Part shown: positions 8,213 through 16,925 of the stretch, piece by piece
Numbering within the stretch: position 1 is the first letter of the stretch
Layout: every line of letters starts with the position of its first letter
Assembly (NCBI RefSeq): GCF_949152225.1
Contig: NZ_CASCJC010000001.1
Location: 62,001-126,000, forward strand
DNA from: Ligilactobacillus sp900765635
Lineage (GTDB): Bacteria; Bacillota; Bacilli; Lactobacillales; Lactobacillaceae
DNA: 64,000 nucleotides
Direction of reading: 5' to 3'
The notes under the pieces: model-generated
Databases searched by the model: none
What the model was told of the DNA's origin: nothing
The model's input: only the letters and a program-made list of their open reading frames with translations
Translations under genes and position numbers: made by a program

Positions 8213-9637
8213 GTGAACATAACGAATGTTATTGCAGTTGATTTGGGTGCTAGTTCGGGGAGATTGATTTCAGGATCTTATGACGGTGAAAAGATTACTT
8301 TGGCTGAGCAATTCAGGTTTAGCAATCAACCGATTGAACTTTTAGATTCACTTTACTGGGATTATTTACAGATTCTCCAAAAGATTAAGGAAGGTCTAGT
8401 TTGTAGTGAACGCACGCTTGGTAAACTTACTAGTTTAAGTGTCGATACTTGGGGTGTTGACTATGGATTGATAGGAATCAATGGAAATTTGTTGCAAGCA
8501 CCTTATAGCTATCGTGATGGACGTGCAACAAAATATCTAACCGAATTTACAAAAAAAGTATCTGCTGAAAACTTATTTGCATTGACTGGTACACAATTAG
8601 ATGCAATTGACTCAATTGTGCAATTGTTTGCAGATTTACAACTTAATCCACATCTTGAAAGACAAATCGCTCATGTTGTATTCATGCCTAATCTAATTAA
8701 GTATTTTTTGAGTGGAAATTTAAGTTCCGAATGGACAATCACTTCAACCAGTGGATTATTAGAACAAAAAACACGCAAGATAAGTTCTGTTTTGTGTGAA
8801 AAACTAGGATTCAATAAAGAGTGGTTTATAGATTTTACAGATAACCAAGATTTAGGTCTGCTAAGAGACAAGATACAAACTGATATGAATCTAAAATCGG
8901 AACTTAAAATCTTAAATGGTGTGGGGCATGATACCGCCGCAGCTCTGGTAAGTTTGCCAGTTAAACCCGATGAATGGCAAAAAACAGCTTTTATCAGTTG
9001 TGGAACTTGGTCGATTGTAGGTACACAAACACCCGAAGCAATTGTGTCACAGGAGGCTTTTAGTGCGGGTTTAACTAATGAAGGTTGTCAGGGACAAAAA
9101 AATCGATTGCTAAAAAATATCACAGGATTATGGATTGTACAAGAGCTACAACGCGAATGGGCAACAAAAGGTGATAAATTAAGTTTTGAGGAAATGACTG
9201 CGCTAGCCATGGAAGCTTCAAGCATTCAAAGTAAGATTGATCCTAATGCACAAATTTTTACTGATTCTGGTAATATGCAAGAACGAATCAATGAGTATTT
9301 GAAGTTTACACAACAACCCCTTCCAAGAGATAAGGGAGAATTATTACGACTAGTGTATGAGAGTTTAGCAAATAGCTATGCTAAAGCAATTACGGAATTA
9401 GAGAAGATCACAGGTAATGAGATTGAAGACGTTTATATGTTTGGAGGTGGAATCCAAAATAAATTGTTAGTTGATCTTACTCGAAAATATACTAAACGTA
9501 ATGTTAGTTTAGGAGCAGTTGAGGCGAGTGTTTTAGGAAATATAGTTGATCAGTTAGAGATTTTAGGGAAGATAACCTCCGCTAATAAAGAGAGTGTTTT
9601 AAAGAAAACTTATGAACAATTAGTGTTGGGGAAGTAA
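8213..9637 (+). CDS. fucK: FGGY-family kinase, probable L-fuculokinase (rhamnulokinase-like)
   Basis: ATP-dependent phosphorylation of L-fuculose is the expected role. FGGY marks: 'VDLGASSGRLISG' phosphate-1 loop at the N terminus, 'LSVDTWGVDYGLI', 'GVGHDTAAALV', 'ISCGTWSIVGT' and the adenosine block 'YMFGGGIQNKLL'. The sequence style is closer to RhaB than to enterobacterial FucK, which is usual for lactobacillar fucose operons. The frame opens at GTG 8192, overlapping the fucI stop, but AAGGAG at 8198 fits GTG 8213 with 9-nt spacing, giving 474 residues. It is translationally close to fucI. Confidence 0.85.
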   Translation: MNITNVIAVDLGASSGRLISGSYDGEKITLAEQFRFSNQPIELLDSLYWDYLQILQKIKEGLVCSERTLGKLTSLSVDTWGVDYGLIGINGNLLQAPYSYRDGRATKYLTEFTKKVSAENLFALTGTQLDAIDSIVQLFADLQLNPHLERQIAHVVFMPNLIKYFLSGNLSSEWTITSTSGLLEQKTRKISSVLCEKLGFNKEWFIDFTDNQDLGLLRDKIQTDMNLKSELKILNGVGHDTAAALVSLPVKPDEWQKTAFISCGTWSIVGTQTPEAIVSQEAFSAGLTNEGCQGQKNRLLKNITGLWIVQELQREWATKGDKLSFEEMTALAMEASSIQSKIDPNAQIFTDSGNMQERINEYLKFTQQPLPRDKGELLRLVYESLANSYAKAITELEKITGNEIEDVYMFGGGIQNKLLVDLTRKYTKRNVSLGAVEASVLGNIVDQLEILGKITSANKESVLKKTYEQLVLGK

Positions 9638-9656
9638 TGGAAAGGATGGTTGATTT

Positions 9657-10856
9657 ATGGATACAAACATTAAAGATACACGAATGCTGACGATAGGGAT
9701 TTTATCGATATCATTTTTAATGTCGGTTAGTAACGCTGTTTCTGGGACCGTACCTTTGATGCAAGAACATTTTGCATCGATGTCCCAAGCAAGTATTGAA
9801 ATGTTGGTCGTTATCCCAACCGGTGGGGTTTTGATTGGGACAGTTATCAGTGGGTTGATCTCTAATTATTTAGGTAAGAAAAATACTGTTTTATGTGGTT
9901 TGATTATTTCGTTGATTAGTGGCGTGTTACCAGCATTTATTTATAATTATCCGTGTTTGTTCATGTCGCGCCTTTTCTTTGGTGTAGGTGCAGGTATCTT
10001 TACACCGCTAAGCGTTTCTTATATCACCGACGTGTTTGCTGAAGAAAAACGTAATAAGTTACTAGGTTGGCGTAACTCGGTTGGAGCAATTGGGGACTCG
10101 TTGATGTTATTTATTGCAGGGTTTTTGATTAATATCAGCTGGCATACGACCTATTTAGTATTCTTAGCACTTTTGATCCCAATTTTCTTAGTACAATTTT
10201 TCGTGCCAAAATCATTAGATAATATTGAAAGTTCTAATGATGGTAAGTTAGAAGAAGTTTCAGCAGAAGTAAGTAAAAAGAAACCAACAACTAATCTTAA
10301 AGTTATTAAATTAGCAATGATTTTCCTTTTTGCACAACTATTTTATAGTGCAATTTCGTTGAAGTTTGCGACATATCTTGTTCAAAATGATATCGGAACT
10401 GCTGCTGATGCAACACGAATCTTTGGTGTTTTGGTCTTTTGTTCTATTATCTCAGGGATTATTTTTGAAAAGATTGTCAAAGCTTCTGGTAAATTTACCG
10501 TGGCTATTTTTGATATCGTAACTGCCCTTACAATGATGTTGATTCCATTTACAACCTCTATTCCATTCTTATTGGTTTTGGTTTTAATTTCAGGTTTTTG
10601 TAATGGGATTATCAATCCTGCTTTGACAGCACGGATGGTTGCTTATTCTCCGGAAGGTTCAATGAACTTGACTACTTCAATTATTATTATTGGAATTAAC
10701 ATTGGTTCATTGGTTTCACCATATTTCTTCCAATATTTAGGCGAATTAATTAATAATTCTGGTGCTGCAACATTGATTTTTTGGGGTGGTGCGTTGTATA
10801 TCTTGCTGGCATTATATGATGTCTTTACGGTTAAGAAAGATAAATTAACCTTATAG
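9657..10856 (+). CDS. MFS transporter, candidate fucose permease
   Basis: A 399-residue protein with about 12 hydrophobic segments. MFS signature regions are visible: 'GTVISGLISNYLGKKNTVLCG' after TM2 and 'RLFFGVGAGIFTPLSVSYITDVF' around TM4-5. It does not look like E. coli FucP; it resembles drug/sugar DHA1-type members. A charged loop near residues 195-220 ('NIESSNDGKLEEVSAEVSKKK') is the central cytoplasmic linker. Its position inside fucI-kinase-MFS-fucosidase suggests uptake of free fucose or a fucosylated glycan, by inference. A short gap (19 bp) separates it from the kinase. Confidence 0.82.
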   Translation: MDTNIKDTRMLTIGILSISFLMSVSNAVSGTVPLMQEHFASMSQASIEMLVVIPTGGVLIGTVISGLISNYLGKKNTVLCGLIISLISGVLPAFIYNYPCLFMSRLFFGVGAGIFTPLSVSYITDVFAEEKRNKLLGWRNSVGAIGDSLMLFIAGFLINISWHTTYLVFLALLIPIFLVQFFVPKSLDNIESSNDGKLEEVSAEVSKKKPTTNLKVIKLAMIFLFAQLFYSAISLKFATYLVQNDIGTAADATRIFGVLVFCSIISGIIFEKIVKASGKFTVAIFDIVTALTMMLIPFTTSIPFLLVLVLISGFCNGIINPALTARMVAYSPEGSMNLTTSIIIIGINIGSLVSPYFFQYLGELINNSGAATLIFWGGALYILLALYDVFTVKKDKLTL

Positions 10857-10870
10857 GAGGATGTTAAAAA

Positions 10871-11890
10871 ATGAATGAAAATATCAAATGGTTCAAAGAA
10901 GCACAATATGGCATGATGATTCACTGGGGATTATATTCGTTATTAGCCGGTGAATATCGTGGTCAATCATCAAGTTCATATGCAGAATGGATTCAATCTA
11001 AATTACAAATTCCTAATGCTGAATACGAAAAATTAGCAACAATTTTTAAGCCAATTTACTTTGATGCTGATGAAATTGTAGCTTTAGCTAAAGAGGCTGG
11101 AATGAAATATTTGGTAATAACAACCAAGCATCATGATGGCTTTGCAATGTATCATTCTAAAGTTGATACTTATAACATTTATGATGCAACACCTTTTAAA
11201 CGTGATATTATTGGCGAATTAGCACAAGCTTGTCAAAAAGCTGGACTTAAATTTGGCATTTATTATTCACAAGATTTAGATTGGCATGATCCAAATGGTG
11301 GTGGTTATTTATCCAATGACATTGAGACTGCCGGTACGACTTGGGACAATAGTTGGGACTTTACTGGTGATAAAAACTTCGATATTTGTTTTGAAAACAA
11401 GATTATGCCACAAATCGAAGAAATCATGACTAACTATGGTGAAATTGCTACGGCTTGGTTTGATGTACCAATGACTTTAAGTGATGAACAAAGTCAGCGA
11501 ATCTATGATACGGTCAAAAAACTACAACCAAATTGTTTAATCAATTCACGCTTAGGTAATGGTAAATATGATTATGTTTCTTTAGGTGATAATGAAATTC
11601 CGCAAGATTTAACCCAAACAGAAGGTGAAGTTGATTATAATGCAGTTGATGGCTTGAAACCATCGCCAACTGGCTTATATGAAACAGCTGCAACAATGAA
11701 TGATTCATGGGGCTTTTCATACCATGACCAAAACTGGAAGAGCCCACAAACAATCTGTGATTATCGCAAGCATCTTGCTGATTTAGGCATCAACTATTTA
11801 TTAAATGTTGGCCTAGATGGTCTAGGACGTGTACCACTGATTGCACGAGATAACTTATTAGCTGCTAAAAAGTTGATGGATGAAAAATAA
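10871..11890 (+). CDS. Alpha-L-fucosidase, GH29, AlfC type
   Basis: A cytoplasmic 339-residue enzyme. GH29 blocks: 'AQYGMMIHWGLYSLLAGEYRG', 'YLVITTKHHDGFAMY', 'FGIYYSQDLDWHDPNGGGYL', and 'ATAWFDVP' with the likely nucleophile Asp198. Length and these blocks closely recall Lacticaseibacillus casei AlfC (344 residues, nucleophile Asp200), which acts on Fuc-alpha1,6-GlcNAc from core-fucosylated N-glycans. The alpha-1,6 preference is therefore a reasoned guess. It is last in the fuc operon, 14 bp after the MFS gene with AGGAGG in between, so glycan hydrolysis and fucose catabolism are coexpressed. Confidence 0.9.
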   Translation: MNENIKWFKEAQYGMMIHWGLYSLLAGEYRGQSSSSYAEWIQSKLQIPNAEYEKLATIFKPIYFDADEIVALAKEAGMKYLVITTKHHDGFAMYHSKVDTYNIYDATPFKRDIIGELAQACQKAGLKFGIYYSQDLDWHDPNGGGYLSNDIETAGTTWDNSWDFTGDKNFDICFENKIMPQIEEIMTNYGEIATAWFDVPMTLSDEQSQRIYDTVKKLQPNCLINSRLGNGKYDYVSLGDNEIPQDLTQTEGEVDYNAVDGLKPSPTGLYETAATMNDSWGFSYHDQNWKSPQTICDYRKHLADLGINYLLNVGLDGLGRVPLIARDNLLAAKKLMDEK

Positions 11891-11931
11891 AGATATTAAA
11901 AAGAGATGTGAAGTAACTCTTTAAAAAAATT

Positions 11932-11978
11932 AAGTGAACCTCTAATTTGTATAAGCAAGTTAGAAGTTCACTTTTTTA
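11932..11978 (+). terminator. Terminator of the fuc operon
   Basis: AAGTGAACCTCTAA and TTAGAAGTTCACTT pair, followed by TTTT. Confidence 0.8.
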
Positions 11979-12003
11979 TATAAATAGGACTTTTAAGGAA
12001 TAT

Positions 12004-12048
12004 TATAAAAATCCTCCTTATTAGAGTTTTTTGATAGTAAGGAGGATT
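12004..12048 (-). terminator. Terminator after the EIIA gene (minus strand)
   Basis: TAAGGAGGATT and AATCCTCCTTA form an 11-bp stem. The run of T residues follows on the minus strand only (TTTTTATAAT), giving its direction. Confidence 0.75.
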
Positions 12049-12064
12049 AAGTTGGAAGACGTTT

Positions 12065-12544
12065 TTATTTTAGAACAACGTCCCCACATATATTTGAATG
12101 AGTTATATTTTGGGTAACAATATTTAAATCGTTAATCTTGTCTTGTGATGTAAATATTGTTAAAACAGTATCTTGTTTACCAGAATTTTTAATTTCTTCT
12201 CGATTCATCTTAACTAATAGTGTTTCAGAAGTAACTTTTTGTCCAACAGTAACTTTCACTTCAAATGGTGCACCTTTTAACTCTACCGTATCAAGGCCGA
12301 GGTGTAATAAAACTTCTATTCCTTCTGCGTTTTTCAGTGTAATAGCATGTTTTGTTGGGAAGATTGAAATAACTTCACCATCGATAGGAGCGTAAATATC
12401 ATCACTTGTCGGAATAACTCCAAAACCATCACCCATTAATTTTTGTGAAAAGACTTCATCTTCAACTTTGGAAAGCTCAATAATTTGACCATCAACAGGT
12501 GAAAAAATATCAATTTTCTTTTTTTTCTTTAATAAACCAAACAT
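12065..12544 (-). CDS. PTS EIIA, glucose (Crr) type
   Basis: A 159-residue soluble phosphocarrier. The EIIA-Glc fold is shown by 'FSPVDGQIIELSKVEDEVFSQKLMGDGFGVIP', 'YAPIDGEV' and the phosphohistidine block 'LLHLGLDTVELKG' (His81); the helper histidine is in 'TKHAITL' (His66). It lies 29 bp downstream of the EIICB gene, so the complete permease is encoded here as IICB plus a separate IIA. The basic lysine run at residues 6-10 is unusual but harmless. Confidence 0.93.
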   Translation of the reverse strand: MFGLLKKKKKIDIFSPVDGQIIELSKVEDEVFSQKLMGDGFGVIPTSDDIYAPIDGEVISIFPTKHAITLKNAEGIEVLLHLGLDTVELKGAPFEVKVTVGQKVTSETLLVKMNREEIKNSGKQDTVLTIFTSQDKINDLNIVTQNITHSNICGDVVLK

Positions 12545-12573
12545 TATTTTTTCTCCTTAATAAAAATGTTTTT

Positions 12574-14070
12574 TTACTCTTGACCTAAAATTTGATTAAT
12601 TTCTTGACTTAATAAATCAGCTTTACCACCAAATACAGCTTGAATTCCACCGTTTACTTCAAAGACAGCGGTGGCGCCTAATTTTTTAATGGTATTTTTA
12701 TTTACAATTTTGCTATCTGATATAGCAACACGTAAACGAGTTGCACAAGCTTCAACTGATTCGATGTTTTCTTTACCACCAAGAGCAGAAATAATGATTT
12801 TAGCTTCTTCATTTAATGAAGAAGGTTCTTCGGTAAGTTCAATTTCTTCTGAATCCTCACTTTCCATTCCTGGAATGGCCACTTTAAATTTGCGAATACA
12901 AAATGAAAAGACTACATAGTATACGATTGCCCAAGCAATACCAAACGGAATAAGTTTCATCCAATTTGTTTTGTCTTCACCTTGTAAGATACCAAATAAT
13001 AAGAAATCAATGAAACCACCAGAAAATGAATTACCGATACGAATATTTAAAATATCAGCAAAGAAGAAAGAAAGCCCATCCAAAAATGCGTGAATTACGT
13101 ATAACCAAGGAGCTACGAATAAGAAAGTGTATTCCAATGGTTCGGTAATTCCTGTCAAGAATGAAGTCAAACCACCACTAAAGTAGAGTCCACCGTTTGC
13201 TTTACGATTTCCTTTAGGAATTGCATGATACATTGCAAGAGCTGCAGCAGGTAAACCAAACATCATAGTAGCAAAGCGACCAGCAAAGAATCGAGTACCA
13301 TAGGTGAATAAACCAGTGTGATTTGGATCTGCTAGTTGTGCAAAGAATATATTTTGTGCACCAGAAATGGTATGCCCTGCAACAACTTCAGTGCCACCTA
13401 AAGATGTATACCAAAAGAGTGGATAGATAGTATGATGTAAACCAACAGCACCAGTTAAACGAAGTAAGAATCCATAAAGGAATGTTCCAAAAGATCCCAT
13501 ATGAGCAATTTCTTCACCCGTAACTTTTAAGACTCCTTGAATAGGTGGCCAAATGATATAAAAAATACCTGCAATAATAATTGCTGCTAAAGAAGAAACG
13601 ATTGGAATAAAACGAGAGCCACCAAAAAAGCCTAAAAATTGAGGCAATTCAATTTTTCGATAACGATTATGCAAATAAGCAACGGTTCCACCAATTACGA
13701 TTGAGCCAACAACACCAGTATCAATCGTTGCATTTTTAGCAGAAAACATTTGTAACAATCCACTAATTGTAGCTGTATAAACTAAATAAGCAACACCACC
13801 AGCTAAACCAGCAGTCCCTTTGTCGCCTTTTGCTAGGCCAATAGCTATCCCAATTGCAAAAATAAGTGCAAGATTAGTAAAAACAGCGTTACCTGCAAAG
13901 TTCATCATTTTCAAGATGGTTTGTAGCCATGCCTGATCTAAAAAAGGGTATGCTTTTACAGCACTATCATTACTTAAAGCACCACCAAGTCCTAGTAATA
14001 ACCCTGCGACTGGTAAAATGGCGATTGGCAACATAAAGGCTCGTCCAAGACGAGAGAAATTTTTAAACAT
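12574..14070 (-). CDS. PTS EIICB, glucose/GlcNAc family, probable ManNAc or GlcNAc permease
   Basis: A 498-residue protein. The EIIC part (about 1-385) has 'GRAFMLPIAILPVAGLLLGLGGAL', 'FAGRFATMMFGLPAAALAMYHA' and 'GGLTSFLTGITEPLEYTFLF'. The EIIB domain at the C terminus carries the phosphocysteine in 'ACATRLRV' (about Cys442). The IIA domain is separate. Because the gene upstream in the operon is NanE, whose substrate is ManNAc-6-phosphate, I infer that ManNAc is an imported sugar; GlcNAc remains possible. It lies 19 bp after nanE. Confidence 0.9.
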   Translation of the reverse strand: MFKNFSRLGRAFMLPIAILPVAGLLLGLGGALSNDSAVKAYPFLDQAWLQTILKMMNFAGNAVFTNLALIFAIGIAIGLAKGDKGTAGLAGGVAYLVYTATISGLLQMFSAKNATIDTGVVGSIVIGGTVAYLHNRYRKIELPQFLGFFGGSRFIPIVSSLAAIIIAGIFYIIWPPIQGVLKVTGEEIAHMGSFGTFLYGFLLRLTGAVGLHHTIYPLFWYTSLGGTEVVAGHTISGAQNIFFAQLADPNHTGLFTYGTRFFAGRFATMMFGLPAAALAMYHAIPKGNRKANGGLYFSGGLTSFLTGITEPLEYTFLFVAPWLYVIHAFLDGLSFFFADILNIRIGNSFSGGFIDFLLFGILQGEDKTNWMKLIPFGIAWAIVYYVVFSFCIRKFKVAIPGMESEDSEEIELTEEPSSLNEEAKIIISALGGKENIESVEACATRLRVAISDSKIVNKNTIKKLGATAVFEVNGGIQAVFGGKADLLSQEINQILGQE

Positions 14071-14089
14071 AATAACAACCTCCTAAAAA

Positions 14090-14782
14090 TTATTTTTTTA
14101 ATTCATTAACAAAACGTTGAGTAATTTCCATTGGACGTGTAATCGCCCCACCGACAACAACTCCAGAAACTCCTAAATCATGCATCTTCTTAGCTTCTTG
14201 TGGAGTATGAATTTTACCTTCAGCAATAACTGGGATATTTTTATTTACAAGTTTTTCTACTAGTGCAAAGTCAGGGCCATCAAGTTTAGGGCTTTCATCA
14301 GTATATCCACTTAACGTTGTACCAACAAAGTCAATTCCTGCTTGAAATGCATTGAGCCCCTCTTCGTAATTAGAAATATCTGCCATAAACAATTGATTAG
14401 GATATTTTTCTTTGATTTGTCGAATAAAATCATTGATGTGTAAGCCATCAAATCGTTCTCTTAAAGTACAATCAAGCGCAATAACCTCTACACCAGTTTC
14501 AACAAGTTCATCAACTTCACGTATAGTGGCAGTAATAAAAGGCTTTTGAGGAGGATAATCACGCTTGATAATCCCAATCACAGGTAAATCAACTACTGCT
14601 TTGATTTCTTTGATATCTCGTACGGAATTTGCACGAATTCCAACTGCTCCACCACGCTTGGCCGCTATTGCCATTAGTGGCATAATCCCACCTTTATCAG
14701 TGTAAAGTGGTTCTCCGGGTAAGGCTTGACACGAAACAATCAAACCATTTTTGATAGTGTTAATAAATTCTTCTTTCTTCAT
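14090..14782 (-). CDS. nanE: N-acetylmannosamine-6-phosphate 2-epimerase
   Basis: Converts ManNAc-6-P to GlcNAc-6-P, feeding NagA/NagB. The 230-residue TIM-barrel protein shows NanE blocks: 'LIVSCQALPGEPLY', 'AVGIRANSVRDI', 'PVIGIIKRDY', 'IALDCTLR', 'ADISNYEEGLNA' and 'PVIAEGKIHTPQEAKKMHDLGVSGVVVGGAITRP'. It is the first gene of the operon nanE-EIICB-EIIA. No nanA lyase or nanK kinase is adjacent; that fits a PTS which already delivers the phosphorylated amino sugar. Confidence 0.95.
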   Translation of the reverse strand: MKKEEFINTIKNGLIVSCQALPGEPLYTDKGGIMPLMAIAAKRGGAVGIRANSVRDIKEIKAVVDLPVIGIIKRDYPPQKPFITATIREVDELVETGVEVIALDCTLRERFDGLHINDFIRQIKEKYPNQLFMADISNYEEGLNAFQAGIDFVGTTLSGYTDESPKLDGPDFALVEKLVNKNIPVIAEGKIHTPQEAKKMHDLGVSGVVVGGAITRPMEITQRFVNELKK

Positions 14783-14812
14783 TATCCAACAACCTCCAAA
14801 AAGAATTAACTA

Positions 14813-14827
14813 TGGATAATTTATCCA
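14813..14827. promoter_or_regulatory. Candidate operator of the nan/rpiR divergent promoter
   Basis: TGGATAA-T-TTATCCA is a perfect 15-bp dyad in the region between divergent nanE and the RpiR gene. Additional half-sites occur at the nanE start region (ATTATCCAAC) and near 14873 (TGGATTTTTTTGGA). The RpiR protein is the obvious candidate ligand. Confidence 0.55.
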
Positions 14828-14942
14828 AAATTATTATATCTTTATTTTCACTCCATGTAAACCTTTTTTTGGATTTTTTTGGAGGGTGATATAATGTATA
14901 ATATAAAATAACTAGAAGCAAACAAGGGAAAGGGTGCTAAAA

Positions 14943-15758
14943 ATGAGTTTTGCGACGTTAGTTCAACAAAATTATTACACCTTGACACAATCCGAAAAAA
15001 AGGTAGCCGATTATATTTTGGTGACGGGCCCAGAGATTGTTTTTCAAACGATGGGCGAAATCAAAAAGCATATCCGGGTTGGCGATGCTACCATCATTCG
15101 CTTTTGTCAAAAACTGGGTTTTTCAGGTTTTTCCGATTTGAAAATCGAAATTGCCAAAGAAGATTTGAATAAAGGAGAACGGCTTCTTAATGAAGATGAT
15201 TATTTAAAACATGTTAGTCCGTTGATGGAGATGATTAAACTAACGGCGGCAAATTTGGATAAGGTTCAAGTTAAGGATGCGGTAAAGTTAATTGCGCAGG
15301 CCAAACACATCTATATTTTTGGCGTAGGTGGCAGTGGTCACTCTAGTTGCGAATTGGAGAGCATGTTTTTGCGGGTAGGAGTCAAGGCCCAAGCCGTAAC
15401 CGATCCGCATTATCAAGCGCAATTAGCCTCGATTCTAACGCAAGACGATGTAGTAATTGCATTTTCACTTTCGGGCAAAACGATTGATGTCTTAGATGCG
15501 GTCGTGACCGCTAAAAATAATCAAGCTAAAGTGATTGTAGTCACAACGTATTTGCATTCACCTTTGGCCCAACAAGGTGATATTGTTTTAAAGACCTCGG
15601 TTGACGAGTTTTTAAACGGCGGTTCGTTGGTCGGTAAATTATCCCAACAAGTAGTTTGTGATTTGTTAGTCTGGGAATACGAGCAAACGCAAAACATCGA
15701 TACGATTTCTTTGCGTGAGAAAGTTTTACGGTCGATTTTGAATAAACGAACAGATTAG
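14943..15758 (+). CDS. RpiR/MurR-family transcriptional regulator
   Basis: About 271 residues. The N-terminal HTH_6 domain has 'LTQSEKKVADYIL', 'TMGEIKKHIRVGDATIIRFCQKLGFSGFSDLKIEIAKED'. The C-terminal SIS domain has 'AKHIYIFGVGGSGHSSCELESMFLRVG' and 'DVVIAFSLSGKTIDVLDAV', which bind phosphosugars. ATG 14943 follows AAGGG at a good distance; a GTG at 14934 is in frame but overlaps the ribosome binding site. It is divergent from nanE and likely senses ManNAc-6-P or GlcNAc-6-P. The base composition here is slightly richer in G and C than in the flanking sugar loci. Confidence 0.9.
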   Translation: MSFATLVQQNYYTLTQSEKKVADYILVTGPEIVFQTMGEIKKHIRVGDATIIRFCQKLGFSGFSDLKIEIAKEDLNKGERLLNEDDYLKHVSPLMEMIKLTAANLDKVQVKDAVKLIAQAKHIYIFGVGGSGHSSCELESMFLRVGVKAQAVTDPHYQAQLASILTQDDVVIAFSLSGKTIDVLDAVVTAKNNQAKVIVVTTYLHSPLAQQGDIVLKTSVDEFLNGGSLVGKLSQQVVCDLLVWEYEQTQNIDTISLREKVLRSILNKRTD

Positions 15759-15834
15759 TTTAATGAAAATAAATTACTATGTGTAAAAGTTGTAATTTTA
15801 ATTTATGTCCAGTGATTATGTAGTTAATGTAAGA

Positions 15835-15874
15835 AGAGAAAGCCTATAAAAAATATTTTTTATAGGCTTTCTCT
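15835..15874. terminator. Bidirectional terminator between rpiR and araC genes
   Basis: AGAGAAAGCCTATAAAAA and its inverted copy form an almost perfect long hairpin with T/A tracts, between convergent genes. Confidence 0.85.
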
Positions 15875-15887
15875 TTGTTTTTTAGAA

Positions 15888-16772
15888 CTATATATTATTT
15901 TTGTAAAAGTCTTGATTGTTATTGATTGAACTTTGAGATTTATAGAACTTTCGAATTTGACTAGGAGATTTCTTATAGTTTTTATAAAAGACATTATATA
16001 AATTTCTATAATTATTAAATCCAGATTCAATAGCTATATCTTCAAAATTAAGATGGGTATAAATAATTTTTTCATATGCATCATTAAGACGTACAGTCTC
16101 TAAAAAATTATGAAAATTCATTCCGATGCTATATTTTATTAATTTGGAACAGTAGTTTTCAGAATAACCTAAATAATCAGCAATATTTTTTAGACTTAAC
16201 TTTTCTTTAAAATGTTCATTAATATAGTCAATTATTTTATTTGTAAGGAAGATATCTGAGATTGTTCCAGAATCAGCTGTATTTTCGCAGTAATTATCAT
16301 ATAACATTGTTAGAAGTAAAAAAATATAAGCTTGTGTGATAAGTTTATCGCCGATATTTCTCGAATTTGTATCACCAAGTCGGGTTAAATTATTTAATAG
16401 TAACAAGTCTGATTTGGTAAGAGTATTTTTTATAACGGTGTTTAAGTTAAAAATGAATTCTTGTCCATATTTTTGCTCAGTTAGATCTTTGAGTAAATTT
16501 AATGGAATCTGAATACATAAGATAGAATTATTACATGGACTTTTTGTAGTATGTGTGACATAAGGGTTTATAAAAATAGCATCATTCTTTTTGAGAACAT
16601 AATGATTACCTTGTAACCAGACTTCTAATGAACCGTGAGAGCAAAATAAAAATTCTCCATTTTGATGCCAGTGTTGTGGAATTATTCTATTAGTATCTGA
16701 AGCATGAAATGTAAAAATTGTAAAATTTAAGTCATCACTCTTTGGAATAATTTCATGTGTTATTGATGTCAA
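15888..16772 (-). CDS. AraC-family transcriptional regulator
   Basis: A 294-residue protein. The N-terminal cupin region has 'RIIPQHWHQNGEFLFCSHGSLEVWLQGNHYVLKKNDAIFINPYVTH'. The C-terminal double helix-turn-helix has 'IIDYINEHFKEKLSLKNIADYLGYSENYCSKLIKYSIGMNFHNFLETVRLNDAYEKI' and 'FEDIAIESGFNNYRNLYNVFYKNYKKSPSQIRK'. It is divergent from an EIIC/GH3 operon and probably activates it in response to the imported sugar. It is notably AT-rich. Confidence 0.9.
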   Translation of the reverse strand: MTSITHEIIPKSDDLNFTIFTFHASDTNRIIPQHWHQNGEFLFCSHGSLEVWLQGNHYVLKKNDAIFINPYVTHTTKSPCNNSILCIQIPLNLLKDLTEQKYGQEFIFNLNTVIKNTLTKSDLLLLNNLTRLGDTNSRNIGDKLITQAYIFLLLTMLYDNYCENTADSGTISDIFLTNKIIDYINEHFKEKLSLKNIADYLGYSENYCSKLIKYSIGMNFHNFLETVRLNDAYEKIIYTHLNFEDIAIESGFNNYRNLYNVFYKNYKKSPSQIRKFYKSQSSINNNQDFYKNNI

Positions 16773-16925
16773 GATAAATCACCTCTTTTAAGTAGGTGTT
16801 TTTATAATACACTAATACTGTAAAGAAGACAAAATATTACATAAATCATTATATAAAAATACATATACCTAAAAAAGGAAAGGGTTTACAATCTTTGTTG
16901 AAAACGATTTATGGAGGTTTTTATT

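Noticed and set aside
12065..14782. Sialic acid (nan) operon
   Set aside because: Only nanE is present; without nanA, nanK or a sialic acid transporter the evidence supports ManNAc/GlcNAc uptake only.
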